Position numbers and translations under genes: made by a program
From: Macrosoma leucophasiata
Taxonomy: Eukaryota > Arthropoda > Insecta > Lepidoptera > Hedylidae
Reading direction: 5' to 3'
Length of the DNA stretch: 64,000 nucleotides
Assembly (NCBI GenBank): GCA_036365455.1
Contig: JAWQUS010000030.1
Span: forward strand, 14,218,001 to 14,282,000
Notes under the pieces: model-generated
Seen by the model: the letters and a program-made list of their open reading frames with translations, nothing else
Databases searched by the model: none
Told to the model about the DNA's origin: nothing
In this document: positions 31,462 through 42,320 of the stretch, piece after piece
How positions within the stretch are numbered: the stretch's first letter is position 1
Layout: the number at the start of each line of letters is the position of its first letter

Positions 31462-31752
31462 TATATTTTTATTTATTTAATAAAAGTGGCAAACAAGCAT
31501 GCAGTTCACATTGATGTTAAGTGATGACTTCAGCCTATAGACACCCACACAATGACCAGAGGTCAAAATGCAGATGCGCTGCCACTCCTGAGGCATTAGG
31601 TGTTATGCCTCTGTGCCGGAAATTACAGGGCCGTACATTACCACCTGACCGGAACACGATAGTGCTGAACACTACCATTTAGCGCGAGTATATAAGGTCA
31701 TGCGGTGGTGCCTACGCTCGCAACCTTGGTCACTGGAGCTCTACCACCAGTC
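31462..31752 (-). repeat. Family A SINE-like element, complete
   Basis: From TTTATTTAATAAAAGTGGCA to CTCTACCACCAGT. It shares TTTAATAAAAG and TGAGGCATTAGG with the copy at 10291, so the two form a small sub-branch. Confidence 0.9.
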
Positions 31753-32165
31753 TAAATATCTATGTGCATAATATAACATTCAAACTGTGAATGATTGCTC
31801 ATTTTTATCATTCACTGAAACTGAAAACCCTTCCTCACGTCTGTCTATTTAATAATTCATGTGCGACATATTCTATCAGGTTTCCAATCTTATTATACCA
31901 GTAAATCTCTTTGAAGATCACATTCCAGCAACTCGCGTATAATCTTATATCATTAATGGTTCTCCATTAAGGAGCCCATGTTTGCTCTGTTGTTGGTATT
32001 ATGCCTAAATTACATAAGTAACATTATATTTATATCATGTTACCTATGTTATTAATCGTTATATTCGTAACACAAGACTTTAACAAATTGGATACACAAA
32101 GCTTCCATTCTATTTGTTGGTGAAAACCGCATGAAAATCCGTAGTCTTTATATCATAATAGATAT
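31753..32165. other. No gene seen
   Basis: AT-rich, no recognised feature. Confidence 0.4.
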
Positions 32166-32400
32166 AGATCGCGCCAGGTAAAAAGAACGCTGGCGGTCAA
32201 GCTGCGCAGTAGACGATTTATCGATCTATTTGGTGGTATGAGGTGCGGCGTTTTCAATCTGCCTACCAATACACGAAACCGCAAGCGAAAGCTAGATCAA
32301 AAATAAACCAATAGGGCTAGTACTTTCGTGCGCGAGTGTACCGATGCGCGAACACATCCCTTCTACTTTCTTCTAGCGTTATTTTTACGTGGCGCGACCT
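32166..32400. mobile_element. 235-bp TIR MITE
   Basis: 32166-32191 (AGATCGCGCCAGGTAAAAAG..) pairs with 32375-32400 at 23 of 26 positions. The GC-richer interior has no frame. ATAT lies on both sides, so the target duplication is uncertain. Confidence 0.7.
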
Positions 32401-32906
32401 ATATGTATAGATAGACAGATAAAGATATAAAAATGTTCACTACGTGATCTACGTGCTTATCTTTAATAATTAAAGGAACACGGTTTCCTTTAAATGTAAT
32501 CATAAGATTAAGTAAAGATCTACACAAAGGACTGTAATGGTTGATAATGGTTCTTCTTTGTTTAGGATTCGGATTTTCATTGTTTAGATTGTAGTAAGAT
32601 AAAATTAATTAATAACGCAATATTGTAAGGATAATAGTATAAGAGAGTTGGGCAGGAATTTAGTGGTGTCCCTTATAGTTAATTCAATGGCGAGTGTATC
32701 GCAGCGATAGTCAATGATGAGGGTTGGCGAGGATTTATACTGGATCCCGTTTTCCCCTCAAACAATACTGTTGCGGTTATAAAGAGCAAAAATGTTAACA
32801 ATGTTTGTTTGTATAGTCACAGTGAGGATCTATTTCGATGATTGCAAAATAAAAAGGTTTTTAGTGCAATAAAAAGGTATTTTTCTATAAACTAAAAAAA
32901 AAAAAC
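32401..32906. other. No gene seen
   Basis: AT-rich, no recognised feature. Confidence 0.4.
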
Positions 32907-33095
32907 TTGCACTCATATTAGGTATAAACCTGTGACATGGGTGCCGTTGCACACATACAACACATACACAAACACCCAGATCCGAAACAAATATCTGTAG
33001 GCCATACAAATATTTGTCCCGATGCGGGGATCGAACCCGCGACCTTTCGAATCTAACGGTCGTCTCACACCGCTGGACCAACCGGGTCGTCAAAC
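32907..33095 (-). repeat. tRNA-derived SINE family G, copy 3
   Basis: Reverse orientation: GGGGATCGAACCCGCGACC (box B) and CACACCGCTGGACCAACCGG (box A), preceded by the conserved tail TAGGTATAAACCTGTG. Confidence 0.85.
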
Positions 33096-33239
33096 TAATT
33101 CTACAGAACGTACCGTCAGGTAAATAATATTGCTAATGTAATTTCGGAATAAAGACATAACAGCTTATGCCTCAGAATAAACAGGTTATGCCTCAGAATG
33201 GCAACGCATTGTTTTAATGTAGGTGTTTACAGATTATAT

Positions 33240-33860
33240 GAGTCAAGTTTAGTGTAGCAATTGGTGTAAGCCCTTCGGTGAACCGATCGGCAGCACGACA
33301 AGCTAAGCATCCGCCTCACGCAAATCCTCTCAGGGTATGGATGCTTCAGAACGGGAGGTAATTGTGTAATGTAACTAGAGGGAACCGACCACTATGTGCC
33401 ATGAGTACGGCTACGCCAATGACAGCACACCTTAATCTGTTCGAGTACCCGGCTTGATAAGGGCTGCGCTAAATAGTATTTTAAGTACATACTTGTGGGC
33501 TGATCTCTCGCTGCCGCTGATCAAGTGCATGGTCGACAGCGGGAGATCGTGGCTAGCCAATTCTTGCCTTCTGCGAGGTGGTGATACCTCGTTGAAAAGC
33601 AAGCCACGATAGTCGCAGAAAGAGGTGTTAGAAAGGAAGAGTCAAAACAGCGCACACTTTGCCCAAATAAGGTACAGGTGTCATAGGCGGCATCGCCCTA
33701 ACAGAGATATCCAGGAGTAGGGGACGTCCATCACCGAATTCGAAATAAGCGCAGTGCAAGTGTTCCGCGCGCCACTAGTGTGGTAGGGTACAATGGACTT
33801 TCGTTGAGTTCAGCCTGTTTGCAGGCGGACAACTGTGGGGTCGCAGATGTCTTAATTTTT
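33240..33860. mobile_element. Unclassified GC-richer transposon-like segment
   Basis: This 620-bp block between two family G SINEs is GC-richer than its surroundings. It contains CTTCGGTGAACCGATCGGCA and GATCTCTCGCTGCCGCTGAT. CGACAGCGGGAGATCGTGGC nearly inverts part of the latter. No frame is open for long. It may be the 5' untranslated part of a non-LTR element; I cannot place it. Confidence 0.35.
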
Positions 33861-33865
33861 GACAA

Positions 33866-34052
33866 CTTGGTTGGTCCAGCGGTGTGAAATTACCGTTTGA
33901 TTCGAAGGGTCGCGGGTTCGATTCCCTCACCGGGACAAATATTTGTATGGCCTACAGATAATTGTTTCGGGTTTGGGTGTTTGTGTATGTGTTGTATGTG
34001 TACAACTGTGGCGCTGTGAGTGTAAGCGTGTTTTTTTATATTTAATAAGAAA
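33866..34052 (+). repeat. tRNA-derived SINE family G, copy 4
   Basis: GGTTGGTCCAGCGGTGTGAA, GGGTTCGATTCCC, tail to TAAGCGTGTTTTTTT. A block of the tail is deleted near 34008. Confidence 0.85.
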
Positions 34053-34818
34053 TTATTCCCGTGACCCCGTCACTAAAGGCAGACGAGTCGGAACCCAGTG
34101 GGGCTCTACTGGGTCCTCACATTATCTGCCGCTTTGTCTTATTTCTTCATACGCGCTATCATAAAAAAGAAAGGAAACATTTACGAAAATCTTGTTACAT
34201 TTGATTCTAAATTGAACCGAATACCTACGGGGTCCGATCTCAATTCAACTCATTGCACTAAAAATACTCACTATCAATATAAACCGTCATAAATTAAAGC
34301 TATGCCCATAGCAACAACTCGTATTCTGACAAACCATCAGCATAAATCAGTGTATTACCTAAACGTGTCGAAACCATTTGAATTCTTTTTACGAATATTC
34401 GAACCGCATTTTGACTCGCATTCCATTCCCAAGAGGAATCACTGTTAAAGAATATTTAGAAATCGTTTCGATTTCCCGAATGCGAAAATCTTTCAATATT
34501 TGTCAGGATAACCAATTTTCAAATAATCGAACACGATTATTTAAATATTGATTATTGATTTAAAACTCTATTTTAGGTTGGTTTAAGTTGTATGAAAAAC
34601 GTGTCCAAAGAGTCGAATTCATTTCAGAAATATTCAAGAAACATTTTCTACTGGCATTCCAATTGAATTCCCTTGTGGAATCACTTTGAAAAGAATCTTT
34701 TAAAATCGGTGCGATTTTCCAAATGTGAAAATCATTTACTATTTAAAAATAAAAATGAACGACGAACGAACGAAACAAAATAGTAAATGGGGAACGAGGA
34801 AATGAATGCGTTTTTTTA
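34053..34818. repeat. No gene; diverged direct repeat of about 145 bp
   Basis: 34362-34502 and 34597-34742 share AACGTGTC, GAATTC, GGAATCACT and AATGYGAAAATC in the same order, 235 bp apart. The rest is unremarkable AT-rich sequence. Confidence 0.55.
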
Positions 34819-34819
34819 A

Positions 34820-35098
34820 TTAAAAAATGTGGCAAACAAGAATGCAGCTCACATTGATGTTAAGTGATGACTGCACTGCAGCTTATAGACACAAAGACCA
34901 GCGTTCAAAATGCAGATGCGTTGTCACCCCTGAGACCTAAGTTGATATGTCTTTGTGGAAGTTATTACGGGGCCATACATTACCATCCGGTAAGCCGGAA
35001 CACGATAGTGCTGAATACTACCATTTGATGGCAGATAGATTAGGTAATGCTGTGGTGCCTACGCCCTCGAGCTTCTGTACTGCAACTCTACCAGTAAA
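34820..35098 (-). repeat. Family A SINE-like element, older subfamily, complete
   Basis: TGGCAAACAAGAATGCAGCT, GTTGATATGTCTTTGTGG, ACGGGGCCATACATTACCAT, TTGATGGCAGATAGATTAGG, CTACGCCCTCGAGCTTCTG. This is a good model of the older subfamily. Confidence 0.85.
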
Positions 35099-35127
35099 AA
35101 ATACTAGCATACATGTCAACATCCAGA

Positions 35128-35290
35128 TTGGCCGTTAAGTTTCATCCCATGTACCTAATAGGTGGCGAGGCCACAGACATCGCCGGGCATATTACCAATC
35201 TCCGATAGTGGCAAAGGAAAACTTCCTCAAAATCCCAATAGCACTTGTCCCAATCCGAGGATCTAACCCTGGACATAGCAGTCGTGGAAT
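35128..35290 (-). repeat. tRNA-like SINE family Q, worn fragment
   Basis: GGTGGCGAGGCCACAGACAT, AATCCCAATAGCAC, ATCTAACCCTGGA correspond to the family Q elements at 60972 and 61343. Confidence 0.55.
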
Positions 35291-35465
35291 ATACGCCTTT
35301 GGAATATGGTATGCTTCAAAAATGGCGTCAAAAGACTCCTTCAGGACTGACAGCTCCCTCTTGGCAACTCGTCTGATGTTGCAAATGATGATACCTATGA
35401 ACAGGTGACGGTGACCATTTCCCATCAAGTGGCCGATTCGCTGTTCTATAAACTTTTAAACTTTT
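35290..35465 (+). pseudogene. Jockey-like LINE 3' end
   Basis: AAAAATGGCGTCAAAAGACT, CAACTCGTCTGATGTTGCAA, GGTGACGGTGACCATTTCCC correspond to 30296-30400. Only the end of the coding region and the 3' UTR remain. Confidence 0.65.
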
Positions 35466-35469
35466 ATGT

Positions 35470-35940
35470 TTGCAGCAATGGTACCAGTCTTTCATTATCT
35501 GCCAGTCGGAAAATTTGTATATTTTGTATCTTACCATAAAATTGGCTAGCGGAAAATGCTGCAAACTCTACAAACTGTTTTTCGCACAAACGAGTCCATC
35601 CTTCGTGAGTTCAACATTAAAACCAGGCTCTCTTCCATCTGCCTGCGAAGGATACTCGAATTCTTTGGTCACATTGCTCGAAAAGATGGATATAACCTCA
35701 AGCAGCTTATGGTCACTGGTAAGGTCGATGGCAGAAGGCCTGGAGGTCGTAGTCCAGTCGGATATTGTGACCAGATCCGCTGTTCTTTGAACACCAAGCT
35801 CCACGACGCACTCAACGACGCAAAGGACAGACATAGATGTAAGAACATCATCCGTCACAAATTAATCTCCCATCGGGGGAATCACGACCCTCAGTAATGA
35901 GGCGAGGAGAAGCACCATAAACTTATGTAAACCTTTTTAT
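35470..35940 (+). pseudogene. RTE-type LINE pol C-terminus with short 3' UTR
   Basis: A frame at 35556-35897 ends with a stop and reads FRTNESILREFNIKTRLSSI, CLRRILEFFGHIARKDGYN, LKQLMVTGKVDGRRPGGRSP, ALNDAKDRHRC and SHRGNHDPQ. This matches the known C-terminus of RTE-like polymerases (ILRELNIKTRL..ILxFFGHIARKDGDNLExLMVxGKVxGxRxRGRSP). The catalytic domain is missing, so it is a 5'-truncated copy. TAATGAGGCGAGGAGAAGCA and an A-rich end follow. The frame is nearly intact over this part, so the insertion is not very old. Confidence 0.8.
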
Positions 35941-36154
35941 GTTGAAATACAAAAAAAAACAAAACATTTCAACTCTTGGCCATGATTTCCTTTTCACAAA
36001 TTCAGTAATTTCATTTGGTTGCATAATTCTCAGGGACGTTCGCTAATCTGATTAAATTAAGATGCGAATCTTCATTGCGAATTTGTAGAAATATAATACC
36101 AGTGGTATACTGAGGTATATTAAGGAAAGAATTAAATTAATATTGACTACTTTT

Positions 36155-36702
36155 AGGGTTCCGTAGCCTACAAAGAACCCACATAACTTCGCCATGTCCC
36201 TCCGTCCATCTGCCCGTTTGTTTACAGCTAGTTCAAATACTATCCCTCTTATTCATAAACGTACATTAGATACGTTTTAGCTATAGAATGCTTTGTATTT
36301 GTCAGTTGCTTTGTCAAATGTGTAAGATAGAAAAAGACAAAGGAGAGATTAGCAGCACTTTAGTTAAAATACGTTTATGAATTAGGGGGTATTTGTACTA
36401 GAAAGCTGTAATTTTGTATGAATAGGTATACACGTTAACCATGCGAACTACGAGTATGTTGTTGAATAAAACGTTGATAAAGAATTATGTTACTATTTTT
36501 CTCGCATAAGTGATGACTGCAGCCTATATTTTGACGCGCACACAAAGTCCAGCGATCAAATAAATAAATAAAATAAATAAACAAAGGTCTCAATCGTAGT
36601 TGTTTTGTCTCTGTGACAGTTATTACGGGACCGGACAGATGCCTAGAAGACGGACATGGCACAACAATAAGGATTCCTTGTAAAATACGGAACCCTTAAA
36701 GG
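36155..36702 (+). repeat. Repeat C with two nested insertions
   Basis: The pieces TAGGGTTCCGTAGCCTACAA (36156), GAAAGCTGTAATTTTGTATG (36401) and AAATACGGAACCCTTAAA (about 36685) form one repeat. It is split by a family L element (36240-36391) and by an older - strand family A fragment (36505-36640). Confidence 0.65.
36240..36391. mobile_element. Short TIR element family L, copy 2
   Basis: Left end TCCCTCTTATTCATAAACG, right end CGTTTATGAATTAGGGGG, flanked by TA on both sides as in Tc1/mariner-type MITEs. It is inserted into repeat C. Confidence 0.7.
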
Positions 36703-37227
36703 AAGTATTCAATTTAGACAATAATATAATTTATTTATAATTAAAGCAAATATCATAATAACGTAATTTTAATATTCTTCAGCGTAAGCATTTCTTGATG
36801 GTATAAATATTTGCTGCTTAACTTCAATTCACTTCATCACTAACTACACCCCATCCAATTCTAATATTATAGCTATTTAAATGTAAATACACAATTAAAA
36901 GCCTTTGAAATAGGTTTGATTACTAGACAGGAATCCCATGAGAAGCATTAACTTTATAGCTCTATTAATTCAGATTTAAGTCATTGACCGTAATGTCGGC
37001 TTCACACAAGTGAGCATTATCAGTTAAATTATAATTTTGTCTATCCCAAAAGATTAATTTTTGGCTTTTATAGACATATATTTATATGTGACATACCTAA
37101 TATTTAAAATTCATTGTTTGTAACAATACTCCGCCGAAAGGGCTGGACCGATTTTCATGAACACATCATAACGAGAATACGGATATTATTTGTTACATCA
37201 TTTCTAATTATAATTCTTACATTATAA
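36703..37227. other. No gene seen
   Basis: AT-rich, no recognised feature. Confidence 0.4.
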
Positions 37228-38460
37228 GTTTTGAAGAAATACAGCGAATACCAGCTTACATACTATATTGCATTCGTTGACTACAGTAAAGCCTTCGATT
37301 CTTTAATAAATAGAAATATTTGGGAAGCCTTAAAGGAGCAAGGGGTCGAACATAAATACATTCGTCTAATAAAGAACGTATACAGTCACAGCACAGCCAG
37401 AATCTAGTTAGAGAAGAAAACCCGCTCATTCAAAACCGGGAAAGGTGTCAGACAGGGAGATCCCTTATCGCCTAAATTATTCTCGGCTGTGCTGGAATCA
37501 ATTTTCAGACGACTCAGTTGGGAAAATGTTGGGATCAATGTTGACGGTACATCATTAACGAATTTGAGGTTCGCTGATGACATAGTCCTATTTGCTAAAA
37601 CATCTGAAGATATCAATAGAATGATAGTAGACCTTGCGGTCGAAAGCGGAAAGGTAGGACTGAAACTCAACCCAGAAAAAACGAAACTGCTGACAAATGG
37701 AAACAGAACCCCAGTAATATTAGGAAACTCGGAAATTAACTACTCTGATGAATACATTTACCTTGGACAAGTCATAACACAGAAAGAACCGATGCGCGAA
37801 GAATTAAAAAGAACAATTATCAACGGATGGCGAAGATACTGGACCCTAAAAGAAGTTATGAAAGACAAAACACTTCATATTAACACCAAAAGAAAACTTT
37901 TTAACACTTGCATACTACCTGTCCTTATATACGGCTGCCAATCATGGACTATAACCCAAGAATTGATAAACAAACTTGCAACTTGCCAATACACCATGGA
38001 GAGGAGTATGATGAACATCAAGAGATCAGGCAGAGTAATAAACTTTGTAATTAGAAGTAAAACTAAAACCACAGATGTCACACTGAAAATCAAAAGACTT
38101 AAATGGAAATGGGCAGGCTATATGATAAGAGGTCATAATAAATGGAGTAAGAAAGTAACAGTATGGTATCCAAGGGAAGGGAAGAGGAAGAGAGGAAGAC
38201 CGAAGAAACGATGGGACGATGACATCAGGGAGGTGGCAGGTGTGATGTGGAACAGAGTAGCCCAAACAAGGAAAGAATGGAAAAGGTTGGAGGAGGCCTT
38301 TGCCGATTGGCAAACAGATCTGCAAAAATCACCAAACAACAGTTTATAGCATAAGTTTTAAGTTTCATTTGATTGTATGAGATTGTAAATGTATGTATAT
38401 ATACGTTAAAGATCTGAATAAAAGGCTAAATTATTATATTATTATTACATTACAGCCACT
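37228..38460 (+). pseudogene. RTE-type LINE reverse transcriptase, 5'-truncated, one in-frame stop
   Basis: The longest coding remnant in the window, read in one frame from 37228 to the stop at 38347-38349 and broken only by a TAG at 37405. RT motifs are in order: YYIAFVDYSKAFDS (motif A), KGVRQGDPLSPKLFSAVLES (motif B), RFADDIVLFA (motif C, catalytic DD), GLKLNPEKTK (motif D) and YLGQVIT (motif E). The C-terminal part has RHxxRW-like GYMIRGHNKWSKK, KRKRGRPKKRWDDDIREVAG and RKEWKRLEEAFADWQTDLQ. It resembles the HmRTE-type endonuclease-reverse transcriptases of Lepidoptera. The endonuclease domain is missing. The 3' UTR ends in a TTA-rich tail near 38430-38452. It cannot move by itself. Confidence 0.85.
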
Positions 38461-39775
38461 TACTTATAACACTTACGGTGGTCCTATCAGAACACCAGCG
38501 CTGTAGTGCCAACACAGCAATCAGCTGAGATGGGTACCATTTTTTTGGTCTCACACATACATCATGCCGGTAGTTGTGTTAAGTTGTTTCTGTTTTTATT
38601 ATTGTTTTTTTTTTATTATTATTATCATTTGTTTATTTAGTGTGTTTGTGTGTGTGTGTGTCAAAAAATAAACTATTTCTATTTTCTATTTCTATTTCTA
38701 TTTACATTATAAGTACAAAGTGACTTTATCCGATGCGGGAATTTCGGCGCGTATTTGTAGTTTAGCAAAAAATATCATGATTATTGGATTTCTTTAAATA
38801 TCGTTTTGAACTTTAGTGTTTAAGCATATCTTAATTAGGGGCCAACTGTTACACTGGGACACTACGACCCATTAGGATCTTTTGCGTGCAACCCCAAGAC
38901 CTTATTAGGTATACTACTATTATCTAGGTGTATTTAACGGTATCCCTACACAGTAGGTACCTTATGATCTCCCGGTTTAGGGTATGCCTCCCCGAGAATC
39001 TTCATCCACCTCTTTCTGGGCGTTCAGATGTCGTTCTGCGTCAGACGCTTTATATGTGGTGCTTTCTGAAAGTCCCACAAATAACTCAGAACCTGCTTGA
39101 TGTTGGAACCAATTCTACCTATTTCATCGGTCTAATCATTGCGTATGATGCCTTTAAATGAAGTCATATTAATGCTATTACCTAATATTTAATGAAAACA
39201 ATTAATATTACATTAGTTGTGAATGAAAGCACTTTATGCTAGGGTGCACAATCAAGCGGGCGTATTACGATTTGCATTGATAAATTCATTCACAATGAAT
39301 TAAAAATAAATGTTATTCCATCAACTGATTTCCACAGTTTATTAACACAAAGCAGAAACAAACCAAAATAAATATTACGCCTTTTCAAATACATAAGAAG
39401 ACATAAACCTACGCAATATTGCCATTAACACAAATAGAAAAGCAATCATAGAAGTGCGTGACAATTTGTCCTTTAACGTGCTTTGTCTTTTTTCCCATTG
39501 AAAAACAAATGTCCAATGTTTTTAGATCTACAAATTTAAACAAGAACCCAAGATCCGGGATCTTCTTATATTGGCTGAATTATTTCGCTTATCCAATTTA
39601 CAACGAGTCGTAAAAGTTACACAAAACAGATAAGAAGTTAGTGTTTTTAAAGGATTTTCCTGAAGTTTTCTCATTGCAACATCATTTTACACTTTCTGTT
39701 AAACGAAATATTAACATGGATTTGGTAGATTGATATTTGTATATTTTGTATGTTAGTAATTACTTACTTATTACA
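38461..39775. other. No gene; microsatellites
   Basis: A TG run (about 38641-38660) and four to five TTTCTA units (about 38673-38705) occur. The frame 38928-39161 has no supporting signal. Confidence 0.4.
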
Positions 39776-40440
39776 AGACTAGCTGTGCCCGCGACTTCGT
39801 CCACGTGAGAAAAAATAGGATTGTTCAGTATCTACCCGGACGAAGTCGTGGGCGCATCTAGTATAAAAGTAGCCTAAGTTACTCCTTATTACATCAGCTA
39901 TCTGCCAGTGAAAGTCCCGTCAAAATCTGAGACGCTCAAATTCTATTCATTTGTATGTAGGTATGTACGTATGTATGGAGATAAAAGTAGCCTAAATTAC
40001 TCCTTATTACATCAGCTACCTACCCGTGGAAGTCCCATCAAAGTCGGATATACTCTAGTTCTACTTATTTGTATGTAGGTATGAATGTATGTATGGAGAT
40101 AAAAGTAGCCTAAGTTACTCCTTATTACATCAGCTACCTACCCGTGGAAGTCCCGTCAAAGTCGGATATACTCCAATTCCACTTATTTATATGTAGGTAT
40201 GGATGTATGTATGGATGTATGGAGATTAAAGTAGCCTAAGTTACTCCTTATCACATCAGCTATCTGCCAGTGAAAGTCCCGTCAAAATCGGTAGAGCCGT
40301 TCCCAAGATTAGCCCCGCCAAACAGACAGTAAACAGAGAGACAAAAATTGTAAAAAATGTTGTTTTGGTATATGTACCGTGTATACATACATATGCATTT
40401 AGTAAAAAGCGGTTATTTTAATATTGCAAACAGACACTCC
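39776..40440 (+). repeat. LINE-like repeat R with four 118-bp tandem units
   Basis: It starts CTAGCTGTGCCCGCGACTTC. Units beginning ATAAAAGTAGCCTAAGTTAC start at 39863, 39981, 40099 and 40225 (spacing 118, 118, 126). It then continues GAGCCGTTCCCAAGATTAGC, TATGTACCGTGTATACATAC and CAGACACTCCAATTTTATTT. I know the end part as a very common lepidopteran repeat. A second start fragment is at 59005-59070. Confidence 0.75.
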
Positions 40441-41095
40441 AATTTTATTTATTTGTATAGATTTATTATTTATTATGGATGATACAACATAGGACCTAAA
40501 AATTCTGTGAAAATTTTAAGCGTCTACTTGCTAACGTTATTATTATCGAGCAAACAATATACGAAAATAAAACACGTTTATTGTATGCCCCCTTGGACCC
40601 CTTAACATTTTCATTTTCTTATTTTTAGTAATTAATTTTTTCTTTAAAGCGGTATCAGAAATACATAATTTGTGAAAATGTTAGCTTTCTAGCTATCACT
40701 ATTTATGAGATACAGGCTGGTGACAGACAGACGGAGGGATGGACTGACAGACAGACAGCGGAGGATTAGTAATCCGTAGGGCCCGTTTTTACCTTTTACG
40801 AAACCCCCTAAAAGATAGAACTAAGATACAGAATAGCTTAAAAATATTTTATGATTCTTTAAATTGACATAACTTTTTTTAATCTGAGCCGATTCACATG
40901 AAACAAACACAGAATGTTAAGTGAAAGTTTCCACAAGAATGCTTGAACAAACAGACAGACAGACAGACAAAATTTTTTCTAATCACATATTTGTGTTCGG
41001 TATCGGTCTAGTTACAACCTCTGGTATTTATTTTTTCAATATTTTTAATGTACAGAATTTACACTTCTACAGTTTTATTATAAGTATAGATACGT
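40441..41095. repeat. Worn LINE-like repeat tails
   Basis: It contains GAGATACAGGCTGGTGACAG, GGGCCCGTTTTTACCTTTTA and a CAGACAGA run near 40955. The end TTTTATTATAAGTATAGATA is typical of non-LTR 3' ends. No frame remains. Confidence 0.45.
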
Positions 41096-41429
41096 AATTA
41101 CATAAGATTGTTTCAGATTCTAATATATTCAACTGAGGATCCAATGACTTCGTAGGTACGTTCTATTCACAAACTTAAAAAAAATAAGCAAGTTTTTATA
41201 AGTACAAAGCTGATAGTCTTTAGAGAAATAAGTCACTTAATAAACTAAATAATAAAAAAATAATGATTGTGCTCTCTAATGTAAAGTAAAATTAAAAAAA
41301 ACTGTTGTTGAGATAAAAATCGAATTTTGGCTTCTTTTTCAATCTTTTTCTGCCAATAATTTAAATCTGAACTTAGTCGCATCACTGTAATAGAATTTTA
41401 AACAGTTATAATAACATAATCAGGTTTGC
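41096..41429. other. No gene seen
   Basis: AT-rich, no recognised feature. Confidence 0.4.
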
Positions 41430-41718
41430 TGGTGGTAGAGCTCCAGGTCGACGTAGCTCGCGGGCGGAGGCACCACCGCATTACCTAATATACTTGCCAC
41501 TAAATGGTTGAGTTCAGCACTATCGTGTTCCGGTCAGGTGGTAATGTACGGCCCAGTAATTTCCGGCACAGAGGCATAACACTTTAGGCCTCAGGAGTGG
41601 TTACGCATCTGCATTTTGACCTTGGTCTTAGTGTGGGTGTCTATATAGGCTGTAGTCATCACTTAACATCAATGTGAACTGCATGCTTGCTTGCCACTTC
41701 CATGACATAAAAAAGGTA
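41430..41718 (+). repeat. Family A SINE-like element, complete
   Basis: From CTGGTGGTAGAGCTCCAGG to CACTTCCATGACATAAAAAA. The head hairpin has lost one arm's match (GTCGACGTAGCTCGCG). Confidence 0.9.
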
Positions 41719-42029
41719 GCGTTGTTCTTATATTTCTTATATTCATGACAAAATTGCAGTGTACAAGTGGGTTATTCGTCAACTCGACACAGAGGACCGG
41801 ACACACGTGTGTCCAGTTGGTGAAACTTGAAATTATTATGACTTGTTATTTCGTCATCTTTACCCGTAAATTAATGTTAGGTACTTTGTTTTATTTGCCT
41901 GACCATCTTTTATAATTTTAGTTTTTCTCAATGCTAATTGTTATGCTACACAATCAAAAAGAAAAAGCACATTTTATAAAGATTGTGTAAGAGCAAAGCA
42001 ATAAATGCATATTCAGGTCAGTTGATATT
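41719..42029. other. No gene seen
   Basis: AT-rich, no recognised feature. Confidence 0.35.
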
Positions 42030-42206
42030 TTCTTTTTATGTAATGAAGTGGCAAACTAGCATACAGTTCACATTAATGGTAAGTGAATATTGTAGCCTAT
42101 AAACATCAGAGTTAACAATTTTAATCAAAACCAAAGTTTTCAATGTAGATCCGTTGTCACTACTGAGAACTGCGCTGTCATACCTTTGTGTAGGAAATTA
42201 TTTGTA
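42030..42206 (-). repeat. Family A SINE-like element, old partial copy
   Basis: TTTTTATGTAATGAAGTGGC, ATTAATGGTAAGTGAATATT, GTGTAGGAAATTA. It lies 115 bp upstream of the mucin-like gene start codon, so it may border the promoter. Confidence 0.7.
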
Positions 42207-42241
42207 ATGTGGATACTTGTCGTATCCACATTTACTTATCT

Positions 42242-42320
42242 TATATATCCTTTACAATACTTTTAAAGCACGTTCTGATTTTTGCCATTACTACATCTAT
42301 ATCGTCGACAACCGAGCGTC
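42242..42320 (+). promoter_or_regulatory. Possible promoter and 5' UTR of the mucin-like gene
   Basis: TTATATAT at 42240-42247 is a TATA-box-like sequence about 75 bases before the ATG at 42321. A start site some 30 bases downstream would leave a short 5' UTR. No other motif is seen. Weak evidence. Confidence 0.25.
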
